DNA of 64,000 nt from an uncultured Eubacteriales bacterium (GCA_902800625.1 CADCFG010000013.1:62001-126000), one strand, 5' to 3'. Counted from the first letter of the stretch, positions 35,630 to 45,675 are shown. Numbers and translations: made by a program. The notes: generated by a model from the letters alone, not told the origin.

Positions 35630-36149
35630 AGGCCGGATTACCTATTATATAGGAAGCGCCGCCAAGTGCGGCACGCGCCATGGACCGACCCCTGAACCAA
35701 TTCCGTAGAGGAGCGTCGCCAGCTGCGGCGCTTCCTGTTTTGAAGGGAATGCCGCACTCGGGAGCGTCCGGAGGTGAAGCGGGCGGCCAAGTTTGCTCAT
35801 TTATCTAAAAAATAACATTGAAATCACAGAATTAATTTGATTCTCCCCGGCACATAGGGTATAATGATAAAGCTGTGTGCCGGGGTACCTATGTGCAATT
35901 TTGCCGGAATTGCGGGGTGCGGAGCCGGGCGCAGTAGGAGACAAATGGGATGAACCGGAAGGTTGCGGTATAAACGCGGCTTGCGTTTAACCCGGCGCAG
36001 GACGCGCAGCCGGTAATTTCCGGGGACTATGTCCGACAATCGGACGACGGAGCTCATGCCCGTCGTGAGGCGATCGAAGGTCGATCGCCGAGAAAAAACA
36101 ATAGAACACGCCCGGCAGCGTGTGCATGAGTTCAACAGGAGGAAAGAAC
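35630..36149 (+). promoter_or_regulatory. Promoter and long leader of the S10 supercluster
   Basis: A 520-nt gap. AGGAAGCGCCGC (35651-35662) and GCGGCGCTTCCT (35725-35736) followed by GTTTT can fold as a terminator. TTGATT (35837-35842) and TATAAT (35860-35865), spaced by 17 nt, form the promoter. CCCCGGCACA (35845-35854) and TGTGCCGGGG (35876-35885) make a 10-bp dyad around the -10 box. The transcript then has an untranslated leader of about 275 nt with several GC-rich stems, possibly for ribosomal-protein feedback. No gene is seen. Confidence 0.7.
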
Positions 36150-36458
36150 ATGGCAAACCAGAAGATCCGCATCAAGCTCAAGGCCTATGAGCATTCCATC
36201 ATCGACCAGAGCGCAGCGCGCATCGTCGAGACGGCCAAGCGCACCGGTTCCCGCGTGTCTGGCCCGATCCCGCTGCCCACCGAGAAGGAGATCGTCACGA
36301 TCCTGCGTTCCCCCCACAAGCATAAGGATTCCCGCGAGCAGTTTGAGATGAGGACGCACAAGCGCCTGATCGACATCCTGCGGCCCACTCCCCAGACGGT
36401 GGACGCTCTGACCAAGCTGGATCTGCCGGCGGGCGTTGAAATCGAGATCAAGCTGTAA
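36150..36458 (+). CDS. rpsJ: 30S ribosomal protein S10
   Basis: 102 residues, the usual length, first gene of the S10 cluster. The product ([18 protein letters not shown]...[39 protein letters not shown]) is highly conserved. It binds 16S rRNA in the 30S head and also acts as NusE in antitermination. ATG 36150 follows AGGAGGAAAG. A 162-nt gap separates it from rplC. Confidence 0.97.
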   Translation: MANQKIRIKLKAYEHSIIDQSAARIVETAKRTGSRVSGPIPLPTEKEIVTILRSPHKHKDSREQFEMRTHKRLIDILRPTPQTVDALTKLDLPAGVEIEIKL

Positions 36459-36620
36459 GGAACCAGGACAGACGGACGCGCTCTTTCCCGGCATCCTGCG
36501 TAGCAGGGAAATGATCGTCCGGATGAAGTCTGAAGGCTTTGCGGCTTATCAATAGGGAGCCTGAGAAACTCCCGAGCAAACTGTGAAACGGTTTGTACAA
36601 CAATCAGAAGAGGTGTAACA

Positions 36621-37262
36621 ATGAAAAAGGCAATTCTCGGCAAGAAGATCGGCATGACCCAGATTTTCGTATCTGACGGTCGCCTGGTGCCGGTCACCGT
36701 CGTGGAAGCGGGCCCCTGCACTGTGACGCAGGTGAAGACCGCCCAGACCGACGGCTATGAGGCGGTACAGGTCGGTTTCGACGAGCTCAGCGAACAGCGG
36801 GCCAAGAAACTGCTCAACAAGCCCGAGCAAGGTCACTTCGCCAAGGCTGGCGTGAAGCCCGCCCGGCACCTGCGCGAGTTCCGCTTTGAGGACATCAGCG
36901 GCTACAGCGTGGGCGATACCATCAAGTGCGACGTCTTCGCCGAAGGCGACAAGATCGACGTCGTCGGCACCAGCAAGGGCCACGGCTACACCGGCGCCAT
37001 CCAGCGCTGGAACCAGCACACCGGCCCCATGGGCCACGGCTCCAAGTACCACCGCGGCGTGGGCTCCCTGAGCGCCAACTCTGATCCGTCCCGCGTGTTC
37101 AAGAACAAGCACATGGCCGGTCAGTACGGCGGCGAGCGCGTCACCGTGCAGAACCTCGAGGTCGTCAAGGTGGACGCCGAGCGCAACCTGCTCATGATCA
37201 AGGGCGCGATCCCCGGTGCCAACGGCAGCCTGGTGATTGTGCGCGACGCGGTCAAGGGTTAA
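36621..37262 (+). CDS. rplC: 50S ribosomal protein L3
   Basis: 213 residues, starting [15 protein letters not shown] and containing the conserved [23 protein letters not shown] loop region that reaches the peptidyl transferase centre. It is an early 23S rRNA assembly protein. AAGAGGTG lies ahead of ATG 36621. Confidence 0.97.
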   Translation: MKKAILGKKIGMTQIFVSDGRLVPVTVVEAGPCTVTQVKTAQTDGYEAVQVGFDELSEQRAKKLLNKPEQGHFAKAGVKPARHLREFRFEDISGYSVGDTIKCDVFAEGDKIDVVGTSKGHGYTGAIQRWNQHTGPMGHGSKYHRGVGSLSANSDPSRVFKNKHMAGQYGGERVTVQNLEVVKVDAERNLLMIKGAIPGANGSLVIVRDAVKG

Positions 37263-37277
37263 TAGGAGGACGCAAAC

Positions 37278-37910
37278 ATGGCAAACGTGAAAGTATTCAA
37301 CATGCAGGGCGCCGCAGTCGGTGAGATCGCTCTCAACGACGAGGTTTTCGGCGTCGAGCCCCATATCAGCGCCATGCACGCTGTGGTGCGCGCCTACATG
37401 AACGCGCAGCGCCAGGGCACCCAGTCCGCCCTCACCCGCACCGAGGTGCGCGGCGGCGGCCGTAAGATCTATCGCCAGAAGGGCACCGGCAACGCGCGCC
37501 ATCACGGCCGCAGGGCGCCCCAGTTCACCCACGGCGGCGTCGTGTTCGCCCCCAAGCCCCGCGACTATCGCATCAGCGTGCCCCGCAAGGTTCGCCGCCT
37601 GGCGATGAAGAGCGCGCTGAGCAGCAAGGTGGCCGAGCAGGAGATCGTGGTGGTGGACAACATCACCCTGACCGAGGCCGAGGCCAAGACCAAGAACGTC
37701 GTCAAGATGCTCAAGGCCCTGGGCGCGGACAAGAAGGCCCTGATCGTGACCAAGGACGTGGAGCCCATGGTGGTTCGCGCCGCGAACAACATCCAGGGCG
37801 TCAAGACCACCTTCGTGGGCAGCCTGAACGTGGTCGACATCCTGAACTACGACAAGTTCATCATTTCCCAGGACGCTGTGAAGCTGGTTGAGGAGGTGTA
37901 CGCCGAATGA
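37278..37910 (+). CDS. rplD: 50S ribosomal protein L4
   Basis: 210 residues with the long basic loop (EVRGGGRKIYRQKGTGNARHHG...) that lines the exit tunnel. In other bacteria L4 represses its own S10 operon; the long leader upstream of rpsJ could serve the same purpose here. The gene overlaps rplW by the ATGA at 37907-37910. Confidence 0.97.
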   Translation: MANVKVFNMQGAAVGEIALNDEVFGVEPHISAMHAVVRAYMNAQRQGTQSALTRTEVRGGGRKIYRQKGTGNARHHGRRAPQFTHGGVVFAPKPRDYRISVPRKVRRLAMKSALSSKVAEQEIVVVDNITLTEAEAKTKNVVKMLKALGADKKALIVTKDVEPMVVRAANNIQGVKTTFVGSLNVVDILNYDKFIISQDAVKLVEEVYAE

Positions 37911-38212
37911 AGACCCCCTATGATATCATCATCAAGCCGGTCCTGACCGAGAAGTCCTACGCGGACATGGCCGACAAGAAGTTCACCTTCCAGGTGGCCG
38001 TCGGCGCCAACAAGACGGAGATCAAGCAGGCTCTGGAGAGCATCTTCGAGGGCGTGAAGGTCGAATCCGTCAACACCATGCGCACGGTCGGCAAGATCAA
38101 GCGCCAGGGCCGCTATCAGGGCCGCACCCCTGAGATCAAGAAGGCCATCGTCACCCTGAAGAAGGATTCCAAGCCGATTCCGTTCTTCGAGGGCATGGCT
38201 GAAGAGGAATAA
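37907..38212 (+). CDS. rplW: 50S ribosomal protein L23
   Basis: 101 residues (DIIIKPVLTEKSYADM...VESVNTMRTVGKIKRQGRYQGR). It sits at the tunnel exit and docks trigger factor and SRP. It is translationally coupled to rplD. Confidence 0.97.
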   Translation: MKTPYDIIIKPVLTEKSYADMADKKFTFQVAVGANKTEIKQALESIFEGVKVESVNTMRTVGKIKRQGRYQGRTPEIKKAIVTLKKDSKPIPFFEGMAEEE

Positions 38213-38370
38213 GGGGTAAGACGACCTCTTCCGTCAGCCGCTTCGCGGCTGCCACCTTCCCCTGAAGGGGAAGGCATTGGAGGAAGAAAACCCTTTGAAG
38301 CCTGAAAGGGCTTCCACAATGGTAAGGCCCGCCGAAAAAGGGTCAAAGAAAGAAAGGGAGAAATAAGACA
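38213..38370 (+). repeat. Palindromic repeat within the S10 cluster
   Basis: The sequence from AGACGACCTCTTCCG (38219) on contains hairpins CAGCCGC-TTCG-GCGGCTG and CCTTCCCC-TGAA-GGGGAAGG. The same 15-nt opening recurs at about 63985 at the window end. This dispersed element lies between rplW and rplB, where a gap is usually short. Its second hairpin has no T-run, so read-through is expected. Confidence 0.65.
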
Positions 38371-39207
38371 ATGGCAATTCGAGTGTACAAGCCGACTTCG
38401 CCCGCGCGGCGCTTCATGTCGGTTCTGACCTTTGAAGAGGTCACCAAGAAGACGCCCGAGCGCTCTCTGGTCACTGACCTGCGCCATCGCGCTGGCCGCA
38501 ACAACCAGGGCAAGATCACCGTTCGCCACCAGGGCGGCGGCGCTCGTCGCAAGTACCGCATCATCGACTTCAAGCGCCAGAAGGACGGCATCCCCGCCAC
38601 CGTGAAGGCGATTGAGTACGATCCCAACCGCACCTGCTTCATCGCCCTGCTGGTCTACGCCGACGGCGAGAAGCGCTACATCCTGGCGCCCCTGGGCCTG
38701 AAGGTGGGCGACACCGTGATGAGCGGCCCCACCGCCGACATCAAGCCCGGCAACAGCCTGCCGATCGCCAACATCCCGCTGGGCACCCTGGTGCACAACA
38801 TCGAGATCAAGGTTGGCCGCGGCGGCCAGATGGTCCGCTCCGCCGGCACCGCCGCCCAGGTCATGGCGAAGGAGGGCGATTTTGCCCAGATCCGCCTGCC
38901 CTCCGGCGAGGTTCGCAAGGTGAGCATGAACGCCCGCGCCACCGTTGGCCAGGTTGGCAACACCGACCACTCTAACGTCCGCATCGGCAAGGCCGGCCGC
39001 AAGCGCCACATGGGCGTCCGTCCCACCGTCCGCGGCGTGGTCATGAACCCGGTGGACCATCCCCACGGCGGCGGCGAAGGCCGCAGCCCGGTGGGCATGC
39101 CCGCCCCGATGTCTCCGTGGGGCAAGAAGACGCAGGGCGTCAAGACCCGCAAGCATCGCAAGTATTCGGACAAGCTGATCATCAGCCGTCCCAAGAAGAA
39201 CAAGTAA
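38371..39207 (+). CDS. rplB: 50S ribosomal protein L2
   Basis: 278 residues, full length. Conserved features include [20 protein letters not shown] and the C-terminal [17 protein letters not shown] segment at the peptidyl transferase region. Confidence 0.97.
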   Translation: MAIRVYKPTSPARRFMSVLTFEEVTKKTPERSLVTDLRHRAGRNNQGKITVRHQGGGARRKYRIIDFKRQKDGIPATVKAIEYDPNRTCFIALLVYADGEKRYILAPLGLKVGDTVMSGPTADIKPGNSLPIANIPLGTLVHNIEIKVGRGGQMVRSAGTAAQVMAKEGDFAQIRLPSGEVRKVSMNARATVGQVGNTDHSNVRIGKAGRKRHMGVRPTVRGVVMNPVDHPHGGGEGRSPVGMPAPMSPWGKKTQGVKTRKHRKYSDKLIISRPKKNK

Positions 39208-39229
39208 GGCCTGAAAGGAGGCAAACCAA

Positions 39230-39508
39230 ATGAGCAGATCTGTTAAAAAGGGTCCTTTCATTCAGCCCGCGCTGCTCAAGCGCGTGCAGGAAATGAACGC
39301 CAGCGGCGACAAGAAGGTTCTGAAGACCTGGTCCCGCTCCTCCACGATCTTCCCGGATTTCATCGGGCACACGGTTGCCGTCCATGACGGCCGCAAGCAT
39401 GTTCCGGTATATGTCACCGAGGATATGGTCGGACACAAGTTCGGCGAGTTCGCCCCCACCCGTACCTTCAGGGGCCACGCCGGTGAAAAAGCGTCGTCTC
39501 GCAAGTAA
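39230..39508 (+). CDS. rpsS: 30S ribosomal protein S19
   Basis: 92 residues ([18 protein letters not shown]...[42 protein letters not shown]). It forms a complex with S13 in the 30S head. AAAGGAGGC precedes the ATG. Confidence 0.97.
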   Translation: MSRSVKKGPFIQPALLKRVQEMNASGDKKVLKTWSRSSTIFPDFIGHTVAVHDGRKHVPVYVTEDMVGHKFGEFAPTRTFRGHAGEKASSRK

Positions 39509-39526
39509 CGGAAGGAGATAAAAGTT

Positions 39527-39907
39527 ATGGCAACTCGTGTTAAAGAGAAGGCCGCGGCGCGTCAGGCCAATGCCGACAAGCGCCCGCGCGCGACTGCCAA
39601 GTACGTCCGCGTTGCTCCCCGCAAGGTGAAGATCGTTGTGGATCTGATCCGCGGCAAGCAGGTTGACGACGCTCTGGCAATCCTCATGTATACGCCCAAG
39701 AGCGCTTCCCCGGTGGTTGAAAAGCTGCTGAACAGCGCCATCGCCAACGCCGAGTACAAGGAGCTGGACCGCTCCAGCCTGTACGTGGCCGAAGCCTACG
39801 CCAACCAGGGCCCGACCCTGAAGCGTTACTGGGCGCGTTCCCACGGTCGTGCCGATATGATCAAGAAGCACACCAGCCACATCACGATCGTGCTCGACCA
39901 GAAGTGA
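39527..39907 (+). CDS. rplV: 50S ribosomal protein L22
   Basis: 126 residues with [20 protein letters not shown] and the tunnel-lining loop near [18 protein letters not shown]. The length is slightly above usual because of a charged N-terminal extension. Confidence 0.96.
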   Translation: MATRVKEKAAARQANADKRPRATAKYVRVAPRKVKIVVDLIRGKQVDDALAILMYTPKSASPVVEKLLNSAIANAEYKELDRSSLYVAEAYANQGPTLKRYWARSHGRADMIKKHTSHITIVLDQK

Positions 39908-39920
39908 GGGAGGATATAAA

Positions 39921-40703
39921 ATGGGACAGAAAGTTAATCCCCACGGCGCCCGCGTTGGTGTCATCCTGGACTGGAGCACCAAATGGTACGCTGGGAAGAA
40001 AGATTTTTCCAACAACCTGATCGAAGACTACAATCTTCGCAAGCTGTTGAAGGACAAGCTGAACACCGCCGGCATTTCCCGCATTGACATCCAGCGGGCC
40101 GGCACCAAGCTGCATGTGTCCGTGTACACCGCCAAGCCCGGCATCGTGATCGGCAAGGGCGGCGCCGGCGTCGAGGCCCTGAAGAAGGAGCTGGAAGACT
40201 TCACCGGCCGCCAGGTGGCCCTGGACATCATGGAGATCAAGAACCCCGACTGCGACGCTCAGCTCGTGGCCGAGAACATCGCCCAGCAGCTGGAGAAGCG
40301 CATCTCCTTCCGCCGCGCGATGAAGCAGTCCATCGCCCGTTCCATGAAGGCCGGCGCGAAGGGCATCAAGACCACCGTTTCCGGCCGTCTGGGCGGCGCC
40401 GACATCGCCCGCTCCGAAGGCTATCACGAGGGCTCCATCCCGCTGCAGACCCTGCGCGCCAACATCGACTATGGCTTCTGCGAGGCCAGGACGACCTACG
40501 GCCGCATCGGCGTCAAGGTGTGGATCTACAAGGGCCAGGTCCTGCCGCAGAACGGCAAGAAGGTTCTCGCCGGTTATACCGACATCAAGAGCCCCTTCGC
40601 CGGCCGCGGTGACCGCAGAAGGAACGACAGGAACGATCGCGGCCCGCGCGGTGAGCGCCGGGAGCGCGGCGAGCGCACTGAGCGTAAGGAAGGAGGCAAT
40701 TAA
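39921..40703 (+). CDS. rpsC: 30S ribosomal protein S3
   Basis: 260 residues, some 40 longer than the commonest forms. The KH domain ([21 protein letters not shown]) is intact and the C-terminal domain is normal. The extra length is an Arg-rich tail made of [18 protein letters not shown]-type residues. It binds 16S rRNA at the mRNA entry site. GGGAGGA precedes ATG 39921. Confidence 0.96.
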   Translation: MGQKVNPHGARVGVILDWSTKWYAGKKDFSNNLIEDYNLRKLLKDKLNTAGISRIDIQRAGTKLHVSVYTAKPGIVIGKGGAGVEALKKELEDFTGRQVALDIMEIKNPDCDAQLVAENIAQQLEKRISFRRAMKQSIARSMKAGAKGIKTTVSGRLGGADIARSEGYHEGSIPLQTLRANIDYGFCEARTTYGRIGVKVWIYKGQVLPQNGKKVLAGYTDIKSPFAGRGDRRRNDRNDRGPRGERRERGERTERKEGGN

Positions 40704-40706
40704 GCT

Positions 40707-41159
40707 ATGCTGATGCCGAAGAGAGTCAAGCACCGCAAGCAGCAGCGCGGTCGCATGAAGGGTAAGGCCCAGCGCGGCAATTTCCTCGCCTACGGCGACT
40801 ACGGTCTCGTGGCGACCCAGCCCGGCTGGGTGACCTCCAACCAGATTGAGGCTGCCCGTCAGGCCATGACCCGTCGCACCAAGCGCGGCGGCCAGGTCTG
40901 GATCAAGATTTTCCCCGACAAGCCCATTACCGCCAAGCCGGCCGAGACCCGAATGGGTTCCGGTAAGGGCGCTCCGGAGTACTGGGTGAGCGTTATCAAA
41001 CCCGGCCGCGTGCTGTTCGAGATGGGCGGCATCCCCGAGGAGCTGGCCCGCGAGGCCCTGCGCCTGGCGGCCCACAAGCTTCCGATCACCACCAAGTTCA
41101 TCAAGCGCGAGGCGGTTAAGGAAGAAGCCAATACTGAGATGGGTGGTGAAGAGCAGTGA
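40707..41159 (+). CDS. rplP: 50S ribosomal protein L16
   Basis: 150 residues ([21 protein letters not shown]...[23 protein letters not shown]). It binds near the A-site tRNA. AAGGAGG lies ahead of ATG 40707. Its stop overlaps the GTG start of rpmC. Confidence 0.96.
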   Translation: MLMPKRVKHRKQQRGRMKGKAQRGNFLAYGDYGLVATQPGWVTSNQIEAARQAMTRRTKRGGQVWIKIFPDKPITAKPAETRMGSGKGAPEYWVSVIKPGRVLFEMGGIPEELAREALRLAAHKLPITTKFIKREAVKEEANTEMGGEEQ

Positions 41160-41368
41160 AGACCAAGGACGAACTGAAGGCCCTGCAGGCCAAGACCATG
41201 GCCGAGCTCGACACCGATCTGAAGGACAAGAAGAGCGAGCTGTTCAACCTGCGCTTCCAGCTGGCGACCGGCCAGCTGCAGAACACCGCGGCCATCCGCG
41301 ACTGCAAGAAGAGCATCGCGCGGGTCAAGACCGTCATCCGTCAGCGTCAGCTGGCCGAGAAGGCGTAA
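41156..41368 (+). CDS. rpmC: 50S ribosomal protein L29
   Basis: 70 residues, starting with GTG inside the rplP stop (GTGA), so translation is coupled. Two long helices ([38 protein letters not shown] in shorter pieces) match L29 near the tunnel exit. Confidence 0.95.
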   Translation: MKTKDELKALQAKTMAELDTDLKDKKSELFNLRFQLATGQLQNTAAIRDCKKSIARVKTVIRQRQLAEKA

Positions 41369-41389
41369 CGCGAAAGGAGGCAACTGAAA

Positions 41390-41604
41390 ATGGCTGAAGT
41401 AAGAGGCATGCGCAAGACTCGTATCGGCGTGGTTGTTTCCGACAAGATGGACAAGACCATCGTCGTCGCGGTACCAGCAAGATCAAGGCCCACGACGAAG
41501 AGAACCAGTGCGGCATCGGCGACACCGTGAAGATCATGGAGACCCGCCCGCTGTCCAAGGAAAAGCACTGGCGTCTGGTCGAGATCATCGAAAAGGCGAA
41601 GTAA
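41390..41604 (+). pseudogene. rpsQ: 30S ribosomal protein S17, internal deletion and frameshift
   Basis: ATG 41390 follows AAAGGAGGC. The N-terminus ([21 protein letters not shown]) is normal up to about 41472. The C-terminal half ([27 protein letters not shown]...) continues in another frame to TAA at 41602. About 15 residues (the LYGKR-type loop of S17) are absent and the frame changes at 41472/41473. A cell normally needs S17, and the neighbours are intact, so the deletion is likely an assembly fault. Confidence 0.85.
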
Positions 41605-41637
41605 GCCGCTTGAAAGTAAGCAAGGAGGAAGAAAAAT

Positions 41638-42006
41638 ATGATTCAGCCTCAAACTCGTTTGAAGGTAGCCGATAACAGCGGCGCTAAGGAAATCATGTGC
41701 TTCCGCGTGCTGGGCGGCTCTTTCCGCCGCACCGGCAGCGTGGGCGACGTGATCGTCGCTTCCGTGAAGTCCGCCACTCCCGGCGGCGCCGTGAAGAAGG
41801 GCGAGGTCGTGAAGGCCGTTATCGTCCGCACCCGCAAGCAGTATCGTCGTCCGGACGGCACCTACATCCGCTTCGACGACAATGCCGCCGTCATCATCAA
41901 CGAACAGAAGCAGCCCAGGGGCACCCGCATCTTTGGGCCCGTGGCTCGCGAGCTCCGCGAAAAGGATTATATGAAGATCGTTTCGCTGGCGCCCGAAGTG
42001 CTTTAA
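41638..42006 (+). CDS. rplN: 50S ribosomal protein L14
   Basis: 122 residues, the usual length ([20 protein letters not shown]...RDNAAVIIN-like [28 protein letters not shown]). It forms the inter-subunit bridge region with L19. AAGGAGGAAG precedes the start. Confidence 0.97.
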   Translation: MIQPQTRLKVADNSGAKEIMCFRVLGGSFRRTGSVGDVIVASVKSATPGGAVKKGEVVKAVIVRTRKQYRRPDGTYIRFDDNAAVIINEQKQPRGTRIFGPVARELREKDYMKIVSLAPEVL

Positions 42007-42019
42007 TGGAGGTGCAACC

Positions 42020-42370
42020 ATGGCAGTTAAGCTCAAGGTAAAGGTCGGCGATACCGTCAAGGTCATCGCGGGCACCGACAAGAACAAGAAGGACAACACT
42101 GGCAAGGTTCAGAAGGTCTTTCCGGAGACGGGCCGCATCATCGTCGAAGGCATGAACATGGTGAAGAAGCACCAGAAGCCCCGTGGACAGGGCATGCCCG
42201 GCGGCATTATCGAAAAGGAAGCGCCCATCAGCGCCTCCAACGTGATGGTGATTTGCCCCAAGTGCGGCAAGCCCACCCGCATCGGCCATGTGTTTATCGA
42301 AGGCGAGGGCAAGCAGTCCCGCCGCAAGCGCCGCGTGTGCAAGCAGTGCAAAGCGGTGTTTGACAACTGA
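42020..42370 (+). CDS. rplX: 50S ribosomal protein L24
   Basis: 116 residues with a KOW motif ([21 protein letters not shown]) and a C-terminal zinc-ribbon-like part ([14 protein letters not shown]...[14 protein letters not shown]). It is an assembly initiator of the 50S subunit. Confidence 0.96.
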   Translation: MAVKLKVKVGDTVKVIAGTDKNKKDNTGKVQKVFPETGRIIVEGMNMVKKHQKPRGQGMPGGIIEKEAPISASNVMVICPKCGKPTRIGHVFIEGEGKQSRRKRRVCKQCKAVFDN

Positions 42371-42387
42371 TAAGGAGGATTGGCACA

Positions 42388-42927
42388 ATGGCCAGATTAA
42401 AGGATAAGTACCGCGCGGAAGTGGCTCCGGCGCTGCAGCAGCGCTTCGGGTACAAGAACGTGATGGAAATTCCGCGCCTGGAGAAGATCGTTATCAACAT
42501 GGGCCTGGGCGACTGCAAGGACAACGCGAAGGCGCTGGACCTGGCTGTCGAGGAGCTGACGACCATCGCCGGCCAGAAGCCCCTGGTGACCAAGGCCAAG
42601 AAGTCCATCGCGAACTTCAAGCTGCGTGCCGGCATGAACGTTGGCGCCAAGGTTACCCTGCGCGGCGACCGCATGTATGAGTTTGCCGACAAGCTGGTCA
42701 GCATCGTGCTGCCCCGCGTGCGCGACTTCCGCGGCGTTTCCGCCAAGGCCTTCGACGGCCGCGGCAACTACAGCCTGGGCGTGCGTGAACAGCTGATTTT
42801 CCCCGAGATCGAGTACGACAAGGTCGAAAAGATCCGCGGCATGGAGATGATCTTCGTCACCACCGCCAAGACCGACGAGGAAGCCAAGGAACTGCTCCGC
42901 CTTCTGGGCATGCCGTTCCAGGCCTGA
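42388..42927 (+). CDS. rplE: 50S ribosomal protein L5
   Basis: 179 residues ([17 protein letters not shown]...[32 protein letters not shown]). It binds 5S rRNA and the P-site tRNA. AAGGAGGA precedes ATG 42388. Confidence 0.97.
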   Translation: MARLKDKYRAEVAPALQQRFGYKNVMEIPRLEKIVINMGLGDCKDNAKALDLAVEELTTIAGQKPLVTKAKKSIANFKLRAGMNVGAKVTLRGDRMYEFADKLVSIVLPRVRDFRGVSAKAFDGRGNYSLGVREQLIFPEIEYDKVEKIRGMEMIFVTTAKTDEEAKELLRLLGMPFQA

Positions 42928-42946
42928 TTGAAGGAGGAAATTCAAC

Positions 42947-43132
42947 GTGGCTAAGACAAGCATGAAGGTCAAGCAGGCGCGGCCCGCGAAGTTCTCGACC
43001 CGCGCTTATACCCGCTGCCGCATCTGCGGCCGTCCCCATTCCGTGCTTCGCAAGTACGGCGTGTGCCGCATCTGCTTCCGTGAACTGGCCTACGCGGGCC
43101 AGATCCCGGGCGTTCGCAAGGCCAGCTGGTAA
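42947..43132 (+). CDS. rpsN: 30S ribosomal protein S14, zinc type (S14Z)
   Basis: 61 residues with GTG start after AAGGAGGA. The zinc ribbon is CRICGRPH...[12 protein letters not shown] (two CxxC pairs). This is the short zinc-binding S14 of the main ribosomal cluster. Confidence 0.96.
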   Translation: MAKTSMKVKQARPAKFSTRAYTRCRICGRPHSVLRKYGVCRICFRELAYAGQIPGVRKASW

Positions 43133-43158
43133 TCCGGCAGTAATTAGGAGGTAACAAA

Positions 43159-43560
43159 ATGGCTGTTATTAATGATCCCATCGCGGATATGCTCACCAGA
43201 ATCCGCAATGGCCTGATTGCCAGACACGACAGCGTAACGATGCCCGCTTCGAACATGAAGAAGGCGATCGCGAAGATCCTGCTGGACGAAGGCTACATCA
43301 AGTCTGTTGACTATATCGACGACGGCGTCCAGGGCCAGATCAAGGTCACCCTGAAGTACGTTCAGGGCAAGGAGTCCGTCATCAAGGGTCTGAAGCGCAT
43401 TTCCAAGCCTGGACTGCGCGTCTACGCCAGGAACGACGAGATCCCGAAGGTCCTGGGCGGCCTGGGTATTGCCATCGTTTCCACGTCCAAGGGCGTGATG
43501 ACCGACAAGGAAGCCCGCAACGCGGGTGTCGGCGGCGAAGTTCTGGCCTATATCTGGTAA
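43159..43560 (+). CDS. rpsH: 30S ribosomal protein S8
   Basis: 133 residues ([22 protein letters not shown]...[26 protein letters not shown]). In other bacteria S8 represses the spc operon by binding its mRNA. TAGGAGG precedes the start. Confidence 0.97.
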   Translation: MAVINDPIADMLTRIRNGLIARHDSVTMPASNMKKAIAKILLDEGYIKSVDYIDDGVQGQIKVTLKYVQGKESVIKGLKRISKPGLRVYARNDEIPKVLGGLGIAIVSTSKGVMTDKEARNAGVGGEVLAYIW

Positions 43561-43581
43561 GTAAAGTGGAGGTGCACTAGA

Positions 43582-44130
43582 ATGAGTCGAATCGGTAGAC
43601 TTCCGATTCCGGTTCCCGCCGGCGTGACCGTGACCATCGCGGACGACAACACCGTGACTGTCAAGGGCCCCAAGGGTGAACTGAGTCAGAAGGTAAACAA
43701 GGATATCAAGGTCGAACAGGTCGGCGCCGAAGTGCTCGTGTCCCGTCCGTCCGACAGCAAGCCCCACCGCTCGATGCATGGTTTGTACCGGTCCCTGATC
43801 AACAACATGGTCGTTGGCGTCACCCAGGGATTCGAGAAGAAGCTGCATATCGAAGGCGTCGGCTGGAGAATCGCCGAGTGGAACAAGAATCAGCTGACCA
43901 TCAACGTGGGCTATTCTCATCCCGTAATCGTAGACGCTCCCGCGGGCATCGAGTTCGACGTTGACAAGAGCAACGTGAACTTCTCCGTGAAGGGCATCGA
44001 CAAGCAGCAGGTCGGCGCCATCGCCGCTGACATCCGCGCCATCCGCAAGCCGGAGCCGTATCACGGCAAGGGCATCCGCTATGAGGGCGAGTATGTCCGC
44101 CACAAGGAAGGCAAAGCCGGTAAGAAGTAA
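43582..44130 (+). CDS. rplF: 50S ribosomal protein L6
   Basis: 182 residues, two alpha/beta domains (SRIGRLPIPVPAGVTV...KGPKGELS; KPEPYHGKGIRYEGEYVRHKEGKAGKK). It binds near the sarcin-ricin loop. Confidence 0.97.
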   Translation: MSRIGRLPIPVPAGVTVTIADDNTVTVKGPKGELSQKVNKDIKVEQVGAEVLVSRPSDSKPHRSMHGLYRSLINNMVVGVTQGFEKKLHIEGVGWRIAEWNKNQLTINVGYSHPVIVDAPAGIEFDVDKSNVNFSVKGIDKQQVGAIAADIRAIRKPEPYHGKGIRYEGEYVRHKEGKAGKK

Positions 44131-44148
44131 TGAGGGAGGGTACCGCAA

Positions 44149-44517
44149 ATGTTTAATAAGCGTGATCGCAACGAGGTTCGCAAGATCCGTCATGAGCGCG
44201 TACGCAAAAAGATCAGCGGGACGCCCGAACGTCCGCGGCTTTGCGTATTCCGCAGCAACAAGCACATCTACGCTCAGGTCATTGACGACGTAGCCGGCAA
44301 CACGCTGGCCGCCGCCAGCACCGTGGAGAAGGAAATCGCCGCGCAGCTGAATGACTGCGACAAGAAGGGCGAAGCCAAGATCGTCGGCAAGATCGTGGCC
44401 GAGCGCGCCATCAAGGCCGGCATCAAGGAAGTCGTCTTTGATCGCGGCGGCTACATCTACACCGGCCGCGTGGCCGAGCTCGCAGCCGGCGCCCGCGAGG
44501 GCGGCCTGGACTTCTAA
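44149..44517 (+). CDS. rplR: 50S ribosomal protein L18
   Basis: 122 residues with a basic N-terminus and [24 protein letters not shown]. It binds 5S rRNA with L5. Confidence 0.97.
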   Translation: MFNKRDRNEVRKIRHERVRKKISGTPERPRLCVFRSNKHIYAQVIDDVAGNTLAAASTVEKEIAAQLNDCDKKGEAKIVGKIVAERAIKAGIKEVVFDRGGYIYTGRVAELAAGAREGGLDF

Positions 44518-44533
44518 TAGGAGGGTGTAAGCA

Positions 44534-45037
44534 ATGCAGCGTAGAGAAGAAGACAACAGATATCTGGAAAAGCTGGTTGCCGTCAACCGCGTTTCCAAGA
44601 CCGTCAAGGGCGGCCGCAACATGCGGTTCTCGGCCCTGATGGTGGTCGGCGATACCGAGAACCCCGGCACCGTCGGCTGCGGCATGGGCAAGGCGGTTGA
44701 AATCCCCGAGGCCATCCGCAAGGGCCTTGAGGACGCCAAGAAGTCCATGATCACCATTCCGCTGAACGGTACGACCATTCCCCACGAGGTGGTGGGCGTG
44801 TTCGGCACCGGCAAGGTGAAGATGCTCCCCGCTCCGGAAGGTACCGGCGTGATCGCCGGCGGCCCCGTGCGCGCCGTCCTGGAAGCCGCTGGCATCAAGG
44901 ACATCGTGACCAAGAGCATCGGCTCCAACAACAAGATCAACATGGTTCGCGCCACCCTGGCGGGGCTGAAGCAGCTTCGCAGTGCCGAACAGGTTGCGGC
45001 TATGCGCGGCAAGTCCGTCGAAGAGCTGCTCGGTTAA
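44534..45037 (+). CDS. rpsE: 30S ribosomal protein S5
   Basis: 167 residues with the S5 RNA-binding part ([27 protein letters not shown]) and the [22 protein letters not shown] segment. It contributes to decoding accuracy. Confidence 0.97.
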   Translation: MQRREEDNRYLEKLVAVNRVSKTVKGGRNMRFSALMVVGDTENPGTVGCGMGKAVEIPEAIRKGLEDAKKSMITIPLNGTTIPHEVVGVFGTGKVKMLPAPEGTGVIAGGPVRAVLEAAGIKDIVTKSIGSNNKINMVRATLAGLKQLRSAEQVAAMRGKSVEELLG

Positions 45038-45051
45038 GGGGGTACAACGAT

Positions 45052-45234
45052 ATGAAGCTTAAGATTACGCAGACCAAGTCCACCATCGCTTGCCTGAAGG
45101 ACCAGATCGCTACCATCAAGGCGCTGGGCCTGCACCGCATCGGCCACACGGTCGTGAAGGAAGACACGCCCGCCATCCGCGGCATGATCTTCAAGGTGAA
45201 GCACATGGTCAAGGTCGAAGAAGTTGCAGAATAA
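45052..45234 (+). CDS. rpmD: 50S ribosomal protein L30
   Basis: 60 residues ([20 protein letters not shown]...[22 protein letters not shown]). Spacing to rpsE is 14 nt. Confidence 0.96.
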   Translation: MKLKITQTKSTIACLKDQIATIKALGLHRIGHTVVKEDTPAIRGMIFKVKHMVKVEEVAE

Positions 45235-45249
45235 GGAGGTCAGAACACC

Positions 45250-45674
45250 ATGAAACTTCATGATCTCAAACCCGCCGTGGGCGCTACCACGGCCCCGAAG
45301 CGCCTTGGGCGCGGCACGGGTTCCGGTCTGGGCAAGACCTCCGGTAAAGGTCACAAGGGCGCGAAGGCCCGCTCCGGCGGCGGCAAGCGGCCCGGCTTCG
45401 AGGGCGGCCAGATGCCCCTGACCATGCGCCTGCCGAAGCGTGGCTTCACCAACAAGTGGCGCGTGGAATACGCGACCGTCAACGTCGAGCGCCTCAACAT
45501 CTTTGAGGACGGCGAGGTCGTGACCCCCGTCGAGCTGGTCAGAACGTTCAGGACGGCGTGAAGATCCTCGGCAACGGCGAAATCACCAAAAAGCTGACCG
45601 TGAAGGCGACCAAGTTCACCGCCACGGCCAAGGAAAAGATCGAGGCGGCAGGCGGGAAAGTCGAGGTGTTCTGA
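45250..45674 (+). pseudogene. rplO: 50S ribosomal protein L15, internal deletion and frameshift
   Basis: ATG 45250 follows AAGGAGG. The N-terminal part ([21 protein letters not shown]...[20 protein letters not shown]) is normal to VTPVELV at about 45540. The rest ([25 protein letters not shown]...) continues in another frame to TGA at 45672. A few codons (typically about 5-8, the GLI/GVI-type segment) are missing and the frame changes at 45540/45541. L15 is a central 23S assembly protein, so this is probably an assembly fault. Its stop is just before ATG of secY. Confidence 0.85.
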
Positions 45675-45675
45675 T

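Noticed and set aside
43144-45012. 622-codon minus-strand frame over the spc genes
   Set aside because: Opposes well-conserved ribosomal protein genes; no family signal.
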